From Akkermansiaceae bacterium UBA6138 (GTDB taxonomy: Bacteria > Verrucomicrobiota > Verrucomicrobiia > Verrucomicrobiales > DEV007): a stretch of 10,513 bases of DNA. Both the position numbers and the translations under genes were made by a program. Below, one piece after another: positions 5,988 to 10,513 of the stretch (positions are counted from its first letter, which is position 1; each line of letters starts with the position of its first letter). The stretch spans positions 109,691 through 120,203 of the forward strand of contig DIVG01000079.1 of assembly GCA_002422425.1 (NCBI GenBank), in the 5' to 3' direction. The notes under the pieces were generated by a model, which ran no database searches, was not told where the DNA came from, and worked only from the letters and a program-made list of their open reading frames with translations.

Positions 5988-7304
5988 TCAGTATCTGGGA
6001 AAAATGGCCGGGGTCGGGAAGCGCTCGTCGAGGTTGCTGTTGTCGTATTCTTCGCGGGGGATTTGCGTCTTTGGCCAGCTTTCCGGGCGGATGCGGACGA
6101 CTCTCCCGGGACGGATGCCTTCGATGATGAGGTCGGTCTCAAACTGGACCTGAATGCCACTGCTTCCAAGGGGGACTTCTCCGCTCGCAGTGGTGACCGC
6201 GACAATTTTGCCACTGGAGGCGATGTGACCAGGGCCGTAGTGGCCGGCGGCGTGCTTCAAGGTGCTCCCCGCTCCGTTGATCTGCGCCTGAACGTCTTTT
6301 TTGAAATCGGCGTAGAGGGAGTCATCCATGCCCCCGAACAGGGTCGCGGTGACGGTGGCGCGGCCGAACTGCCCATACTCGACGGCATCAACCGAGGCCG
6401 GCATCCAGCGGCTGCGGATGAAGGCTTTGTGCGCCTCGGTCTGAAACTGCGCGGCGTTTTCGATGGCGGCGTCGTCCAGCCAGATGTCCGAGAGGTGAAA
6501 CTGGGTGAAAGCGCCGCTCAACCCGTCGCCGGGGGCGGGCTTCCAGGTGATCCCGAGCAGGACGGATTGCCCACCGAGGCTTTTCTTCCCGTCGGCGGGC
6601 CACACGCCCTCTTCGACCAGGTTCGCCACGGCGAGCCGTTCGCGTCCGCGCCAGAGGCGGGTCCCGGCGTCGAAGGTCATTTTCTCTTCCCCGCCTTTGC
6701 CGTCGCCGCCGGCCTTCGGTTCGCGGGTGGCGATGATCGTCCCGGTGTTATCCTTGAGTTCCACTTCCTTGAGCGCCCAGGTTTTGCCCGTGCGCAGGCA
6801 GTGACTTGGTTCGTCTTCGAGGAGGAGGACGTGGTTTTCGGCGGGGAAGATCCCGATGCCGCGATAATGGCCGGCGTCCTTCGACTTGCTGTCAGCCGGC
6901 AGCACGGGGACGACGGAAGTTTTCGGATCGGGCGGGAGGAAGGCGCTGGCATGCAGCACCGTGCCGAGCGGGATGTCGCGCAGATCCGCCGGTGCGCCGT
7001 GATAGCGCACCATGCCATAGGGCAGCAGGGCGAAGGGATGCGGGTCGTTGCGGTAAAATTTGCCCGTCCCCTCCACGCGAAGGCTCCCGCGGCGGTTCGC
7101 ATGATCGACGAAGACGAGTTCACCACGGTAGGTGTGAGCTTTTTCCAAAGGAGGGAATTGGCCGGCTTCGGGGCGGAAGGGTTCGGCTGCACCGGTTCCC
7201 GGCTCGTCGCTGGCGAAGGCCAGAGTGACCCACGCACCCCCGAGTGCCAACCACCCCAAACGGGGAACCAGGAACGAGGAACGAAGATTCAGGAACTGCT
7301 TCAT
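5988..7304 (-). CDS. Exported paralogue 2 of an unrecognised three-member family
   Basis: The protein has 438 residues from the ATG at 7304. The longer same-frame reading from 7475 would overlap the 3' end of the preceding gene and begins with low-complexity sequence, so it is rejected. The signal peptide (MKQFLNLRSSFLVPRLGWLA, cleavage near AFA-SDE at about 31) is unusual: residues 3-14 are encoded by a heptamer array. After a short linker (SDEPGTGAA) the shared blocks follow: EPFRPEAGQFPPLEKAH, RGELVFVDHANRRGS, ADLRDIPLGT, ENHVLLLEDEPS, FHLSDIWLDDAA, RSRWMPAS, EYGQFGRATVTATLFGGMD, GSSGIQVQFETDLIIEGIRPGR and the end FPTPAIFPRY. In the middle to C-terminal part it resembles paralogue 3 most (ATLFGGMDDSLYADFKKD is identical). 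The start lies 7 nt after the stop of paralogue 1 with no Shine-Dalgarno sequence, suggesting translational coupling. Function is unknown. Confidence 0.88.
   Translation of the reverse strand: MKQFLNLRSSFLVPRLGWLALGGAWVTLAFASDEPGTGAAEPFRPEAGQFPPLEKAHTYRGELVFVDHANRRGSLRVEGTGKFYRNDPHPFALLPYGMVRYHGAPADLRDIPLGTVLHASAFLPPDPKTSVVPVLPADSKSKDAGHYRGIGIFPAENHVLLLEDEPSHCLRTGKTWALKEVELKDNTGTIIATREPKAGGDGKGGEEKMTFDAGTRLWRGRERLAVANLVEEGVWPADGKKSLGGQSVLLGITWKPAPGDGLSGAFTQFHLSDIWLDDAAIENAAQFQTEAHKAFIRSRWMPASVDAVEYGQFGRATVTATLFGGMDDSLYADFKKDVQAQINGAGSTLKHAAGHYGPGHIASSGKIVAVTTASGEVPLGSSGIQVQFETDLIIEGIRPGRVVRIRPESWPKTQIPREEYDNSNLDERFPTPAIFPRY
7256..7297 (-). repeat. Heptamer array encoding part of a signal peptide
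   Basis: On the minus strand six 7-bp steps follow one another: AGTTCCT, GAATCTT, CGTTCCT, CGTTCCT, GGTTCCC, CGTTTGG. The first five fit a consensus near (C/G)(G/A)NTCCT; the last is weak. The array occupies the coding sequence from residue 3 of paralogue 2 and forms the N-region and early hydrophobic region of its signal peptide. The unit is close to that of the array in paralogue 3 but lies on the opposite strand. The other two paralogues have unrelated sequences here. Confidence 0.6.
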
Positions 7305-7311
7305 AAGGCGG

Positions 7312-8574
7312 TCAATACTTCGGAAAGACGGCCGGGCTGGGGAAACGCTCGTCGATGCTGGAGGCTCCGTTACCGAGATACTCCTCGCGCGGCAGGTGGA
7401 CATCCGGCCAGCTGGCAGGGCGGACTTTGACGATGCGCGCGGGGCGCATGCCTTCGGTGATGAGATCCGTTTCAAAACGGATCCGGATGCCGCTGCTGCC
7501 CATCGGGGCGTCGCCCGGCAACTTCGCGACGTCGAGAAGCGTGCCGCGCGCGGCCATTTGCGTAGGGCCGGCGGTGCCGCCTTCCGTGTGTTTCAAAGTG
7601 TTCTCGACACCATTCATCAAAGCAGGGATACCCGTTCTGAACTCGGCATAGAGGGCAGGATCCATGCCGCCAAACAAGGTCGCGGTCACGGTGGCGCGAC
7701 CGAACTGGCCATACTCGACGGCATCAACCCACGCTGGCATCCAGCGGCTGCGGATGAAGGCCCGGTGCGTCTCGCTCTGATGCTGCATGGCGTTTTGCAT
7801 CGCTTCGTCGTCGAGCCAGATGTCGGAAAGGTGAAAGCGGCTGAACACATCACCGGGCGTAGGCCTCCAGGTGATACCGAGATGCACCGGCTGGCCGCCG
7901 AGCGCCTTTTTCCCTTCGGCGGGCCAGGTGCCCTCGGAGATGAGATTCCCAATGCGGATCCACTCGCGGCCACGCCAGACGCGGGTGGCGGCATCGAAGG
8001 TCAGCGTTTCCTCGGATGCCTCGCCACCGGCACCCTCTTCGGGTTCACGACTGGCGATGAGGCTGCCTCCACGGCCATTGATCTCCACCTCCGTGAGTTT
8101 CCAGATCAACCCCTCACGCCGGCAATAGCTGGGTTCATCTTCGAGGAGGAGCACGTGATTCTCGGCAGGGAAGATGCCGATGCCACGGCGATGATTCGCG
8201 TCTTTTTCCTTATGGTTAGCCGGCAGCACGGGGACGACGGAAGTTTTCGGGTCCGGTGGCAGAAAGGCGCGGACGTGCAACACGGTGCCGAGCGGGATGT
8301 CGCGCAGATCCGCCGGTGCGCCGTGATACCGGACCAAGCCGTAGGGAAGCATCGCGAAAGGATGCGGATCATTCATGCGAAACACGCCCTTTCCCTCCAC
8401 GCGAAGGCTCCCGCGCCGGTTCGCATGATCCACGAAGACGAGTTCACCACGGTAGGCGTGCGCTTTTTCCAAAGGAGGGAACTTGCCCGGTTCGGGGCGA
8501 AAGGGTTCGGCTGCGCTGAGCGCGGGCAGAAAGATACCCAGGCAAAAGACCATAAAGCGCACTTCTTTAATCAT
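7312..8574 (-). CDS. Exported paralogue 1 of an unrecognised three-member family
   Basis: The protein has 420 residues and is the most compact of the three. A signal peptide (MIKEVRFMVFCLGIFLPALS, cleavage near LSA-A at 19-22) leads directly into EPFRPEPGKFPPLEKAH without the linker seen in the others. The shared blocks are RGELVFVDHANRRGS, RYHGAPADLRDIPLGT, FLPPDPKTS, ENHVLLLEDEPS, FHLSDIWLDDEA, RSRWMPAW, EYGQFGRATVTATLFGGMD, GSSGIRIRFETDLITEGMRP and the end FPSPAVFPKY. No catalytic signature is apparent, and only one cysteine-type residue pattern outside the signal is seen, so a structural or binding role is more likely than an enzymatic one. GGAG (8584-8587), donated by the end of repeat copy B, stands 9 nt upstream of the ATG and is a good ribosome binding site. 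The next paralogue starts 7 nt after the stop. Confidence 0.9.
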   Translation of the reverse strand: MIKEVRFMVFCLGIFLPALSAAEPFRPEPGKFPPLEKAHAYRGELVFVDHANRRGSLRVEGKGVFRMNDPHPFAMLPYGLVRYHGAPADLRDIPLGTVLHVRAFLPPDPKTSVVPVLPANHKEKDANHRRGIGIFPAENHVLLLEDEPSYCRREGLIWKLTEVEINGRGGSLIASREPEEGAGGEASEETLTFDAATRVWRGREWIRIGNLISEGTWPAEGKKALGGQPVHLGITWRPTPGDVFSRFHLSDIWLDDEAMQNAMQHQSETHRAFIRSRWMPAWVDAVEYGQFGRATVTATLFGGMDPALYAEFRTGIPALMNGVENTLKHTEGGTAGPTQMAARGTLLDVAKLPGDAPMGSSGIRIRFETDLITEGMRPARIVKVRPASWPDVHLPREEYLGNGASSIDERFPSPAVFPKY

Positions 8575-8580
8575 GTTTTT

Positions 8581-8705
8581 TGTCTCCAGCAGATTCAGGG
8601 AAGCCAGCAGATTAAAATATGGTTTTGAACTACATTCTGAAGAAGTAATCGGCTGGCCTCCCTGAGCCGAGCTGGCGAGTCAGACGGAGTCAATCTGCTG
8701 GAAAT
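8581..8705 (-). repeat. Intergenic structured repeat, copy B
   Basis: This is the second copy of the element. The terminal inverted 11-mers are TCCAGCAGATT (8585-8595) and AATCTGCTGGA (8692-8702). The inner arms are better preserved than in copy A: TCAGGGAAGCCAGCAGATT (8595-8613) pairs with AATCGGCTGGCCTCCCTGA (8647-8665) with two mismatches. The 26-nt segment 8666-8691 matches copy A apart from one substitution and one missing base. The element starts 11 nt after the DUF1552 stop and ends 6 nt before paralogue 1, supplying its GGAG. It occupies virtually the whole gap, so it must be transcribed if these genes share a transcript. Confidence 0.8.
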
Positions 8706-8716
8706 CACCAATCAGA

Positions 8717-10090
8717 TCAGATCGCGACAACCCGGTTGCTGTCGCCGAACTGATCCGTCTCAACTCCCATGCGCTGGGCCATGAGGAGAAGCAGGTTGCT
8801 CATGTGAGCGTCAGTGTTGACGGGGCGGCTGCAGAGTTGGTAGTGCGCGGTGGTGAGGGTGCCTTCGGGACCGAGGGCATAGCCTTCGAAACCTTTGGCT
8901 TCCTGATTGAGATCGAGATGGCTGCCGTGTTTCAGACCGAGGTCCGAGCCTCCCGCGAGCACGAGCGGCAGGTTCGCGTTGCCGTGACTGTGGCCGTAGC
9001 ACATCCCGCTGCCGAAAAGCGCCATGGTCGAGCCGATGAGTGACTTGCCGTCGAGGTCTTTCGTTTCCGTGAGCCGCGTGAGGAAGTAGCTGAACTGCTC
9101 GATCGCGAAGGTGTCGTAATTGGTGAGCTTCTCCATGTAGCCGGCATCACCGCCGTGATGGCTGAGCTGGTGGCGCGACTCGGTGATGCCGATCTCGGGA
9201 ATGGCGAAGGCGTCCCCTTCCCCACCGAGGCTGAAGGTGGCGACACGGGTCACATCCGTCTGGAAGGCGAGCACCATGAGGTCGTAGACAGTGCGGAAAT
9301 AATCGCCCGCCATCGTTTGGGGGACATCGCGATTGGTGCGGGTGCGGTCGGCTTCGGAGACAGCCGGCAGCGGCGTGTCGAGCCACGCATCGGCACGGGT
9401 CGTGCGGATCTCCGCCTCACGGACAGAGGTGAGATACTGCTCCATGCGGCCTTTGTCCTCCGTGCCCATCTTTTGCTCCAGCCGGCGCACCTCGGCGAGA
9501 TTGGCGTCGAGCACGCTGCCCTTGCGGCGCAGAGCCCGGCGCTGGGCCTCTTTCCCGCCCTTCGGTTCCTCGAAGAGCGAGGCGAAGATCTCGCTGCAAC
9601 GACGCAGCGCAGGCAGTTGCACCCCGTCCGCCGTCCAGGCGAGCGATCCCTGCGTGAGGGCAACTTCCATCGAGGGATAACGCGTGTGAGGCGCCGTGAT
9701 CTCAGCCATTTTCTGGTCGACCGAAATAGTGTTACGATCCGAGGGGCCCAACTTACCGCCGGTGAGGAAGACATTGATGCAGTTGTGATGGTGGCCGAGT
9801 GCCCCGGGATGATGGAGCCCGCTGATCGGCGTGATGACTTCACGGTGTTTCTCCAGAGGTTTGAGCGACCGGGAAAATTCGTAATCCCTGCCGGGCTTCA
9901 TGATCTGGTAGTTCAGCGAATGAACGCCGTTCGCGAGGTAGATGAAGGCACTGCGCTTTGGCGTGGCCGTGGTCTTCTCAGAAGCCCGCAGTGGAATCAT
10001 GCAGTCGAGCAGGGGCAAGGAGACAAAACTGCCGAGCGCTTTGAGGGCGTGGCGGCGATCGATGAGCCAGGATTGGGTTTGGATGTTCAT
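8717..10090 (-). CDS. DUF1552 family exported protein
   Basis: This 457-residue protein matches the DUF1552 family common in Planctomycetes and Verrucomicrobia. The N-terminus has a twin-arginine-like signal (DRRHALKALGSFVSLPLLDC, RR at 12-13), suggesting folded export. Family features include NGVHSLNYQ, the ISGLHHPGALGHHHN region, SVDQKMAE with RYPSMEVAL, the segment KGSVLDANLAEVRRLEQKMG, YLTSVREAEIR, and the histidine-rich ESRHQLSHHGG and MCYGHSHGNANLP. The His/Asp content hints at a metal site, as in the related DUF1501 and sulfatase-like proteins, but no reaction is established. DUF1552 genes commonly follow a DUF1592-type cytochrome c gene; none is in the window, and a four-helix-bundle gene stands in its place 46 nt upstream. 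The ATG at 10090 has no clear Shine-Dalgarno sequence. The length is normal and the gene looks intact. Confidence 0.93.
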   Translation of the reverse strand: MNIQTQSWLIDRRHALKALGSFVSLPLLDCMIPLRASEKTTATPKRSAFIYLANGVHSLNYQIMKPGRDYEFSRSLKPLEKHREVITPISGLHHPGALGHHHNCINVFLTGGKLGPSDRNTISVDQKMAEITAPHTRYPSMEVALTQGSLAWTADGVQLPALRRCSEIFASLFEEPKGGKEAQRRALRRKGSVLDANLAEVRRLEQKMGTEDKGRMEQYLTSVREAEIRTTRADAWLDTPLPAVSEADRTRTNRDVPQTMAGDYFRTVYDLMVLAFQTDVTRVATFSLGGEGDAFAIPEIGITESRHQLSHHGGDAGYMEKLTNYDTFAIEQFSYFLTRLTETKDLDGKSLIGSTMALFGSGMCYGHSHGNANLPLVLAGGSDLGLKHGSHLDLNQEAKGFEGYALGPEGTLTTAHYQLCSRPVNTDAHMSNLLLLMAQRMGVETDQFGDSNRVVAI

Positions 10091-10103
10091 GGAAGGGGCG
10101 AGT

Positions 10104-10152
10104 AGCGGTTAGTGGTTAGCTTTTAGCTTTTAGCTTTTAGCTTTTAGTTTTT
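10104..10152 (+). repeat. Tandem heptamer array at the end of the four-helix-bundle gene
   Basis: Seven 7-bp steps are seen: AGCGGTT, AGTGGTT, four perfect AGCTTTT, then AGTTTTT. On the minus strand the array includes the last codons of the four-helix-bundle gene (KS and the TAA at 10139-10137). Because 7 is not a multiple of 3, the TAA inside each minus-strand unit falls in all three frames within three units. The array fills the gap to the DUF1552 gene. It could mark the border of an inserted cassette. Confidence 0.85.
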
Positions 10153-10508
10153 TCTGAGGTCCTTAGCTTTTGAATGAAGGCGTTGAGCATGCGTCTGATT
10201 TCGGTGAGTTCCCGGTTCGTGGTTTCGTAGGCTTCCAGGGATATGTATTCAAGATCATGAGCAAGGATAAGTTGATATTCGAGCTCGGAAGCCGAGCCCA
10301 TGGCGTTGTCGAGGAATCTCGCAAAATCCTTCTCAGTGTTTCTTCCGCAGCCTTCCGCAATATTGGTTGGAATCGACGAAACCGATCGGCGCATCTGACT
10401 TACAAGGCCGTACGTTTCAGATTTTGGAAATTCTCGCGTAAGTCGATAAACCTCAAGAGTGATTTTGTGTGACCGTTCCCAAATCTGCAATTTCCGAAAG
10501 TTTTTCAT
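10137..10508 (-). CDS. Four-helix-bundle protein (23S rRNA intervening-sequence protein family)
   Basis: This 123-residue protein has the family pattern throughout: FRKLQIWERSHKITLEVY (4-21), FPKSETYGLVSQMRRSVSSI (27-46), PTNIAEGCGRN (47-57), DFARFLDNAMGSASELEYQL (61-80), and a fourth helix at about 93-116. Members form four-helix bundles; some are encoded in 23S rRNA intervening sequences, and distant relatives (Avd) accompany diversity-generating retroelements. Their cellular role is not settled and a nucleic-acid-binding function is often proposed. No rRNA, reverse transcriptase or variable repeat is seen here, so this is a stand-alone member. The ATG at 10508 is only five bases from the window edge, so its upstream signals cannot be seen. 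The stop codon lies within a heptamer array. The gene probably sits as an insertion between DUF1552 and its usual upstream partner. Confidence 0.93.
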   Translation of the reverse strand: MKNFRKLQIWERSHKITLEVYRLTREFPKSETYGLVSQMRRSVSSIPTNIAEGCGRNTEKDFARFLDNAMGSASELEYQLILAHDLEYISLEAYETTNRELTEIRRMLNAFIQKLRTSEKTKS

Positions 10509-10513
10509 TAGCT

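Noticed and set aside
6063..8628. Long plus-strand open frames (6063-7430 and 7225-8628) opposite the paralogues
   Set aside because: They mirror the codon bias of the conserved minus-strand genes, and similar shadows appear for each paralogue because the sense sequences are related.
5835..8705. CRISPR array based on the two similar repeats
   Set aside because: There are only two copies 2.7 kb apart with genes between them, and no short regular spacers or cas genes.
9155..10105. 316-codon plus-strand frame opposite DUF1552
   Set aside because: It is antisense to a complete, recognised gene with no evidence of its own.
10137..10508. Part of a diversity-generating retroelement or an rRNA intervening sequence
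   Set aside because: The protein family fits, but there is no reverse transcriptase, template or variable repeat, nor any 23S rRNA sequence in the window.

Overview
The window is GC-rich bacterial DNA in which every recognisable gene lies on the minus strand, so transcription runs from right to left. The best taxonomic clue is the DUF1552 protein, a family concentrated in Verrucomicrobia and Planctomycetes. The many secreted proteins of unknown function and the weak or absent Shine-Dalgarno sequences fit a verrucomicrobial origin. This is an inference; no rRNA gene or other definitive marker is present.

Layout in transcription order: a four-helix-bundle (23S rRNA intervening-sequence type) protein (10508-10137); a DUF1552 secreted protein (10090-8717); a structured intergenic repeat, copy B (8581-8705); two adjacent secreted paralogues separated by 7 nt (8574-7312 and 7304-5988); repeat copy A (5835-5960); a third paralogue (5811-4513); a secreted protein with a glycine-rich stretch and YD-like motifs (4435-3569); a small membrane-anchored coiled-coil protein (3549-3196); an N-acetylmuramoyl-L-alanine amidase (3078-2248); a decayed, frameshifted 3' fragment of trmB (2189-1916); and an IS91-family HUH transposase (1717-206) whose start codon sits inside a 32-bp near-perfect palindrome.

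The central part (about 8.6-2.2 kb) looks like a cell-envelope locus. Its proteins carry export signals or a membrane anchor, and one is a peptidoglycan amidase. The three paralogues share a conserved architecture that I cannot assign to a named family. The left end (1-2.2 kb) is a region of decay and mobile DNA.

The most unusual features are the three tandem paralogues of an unrecognised exported family; the two copies of a nested inverted-repeat element that fill the gaps upstream of two of them; and 7-bp periodic (heptamer) repeat arrays at three places. Two of these arrays lie inside coding sequence and form part of the signal peptide or the adjacent linker of the paralogues. No complete defence system, CRISPR array, tRNA or rRNA gene was found.
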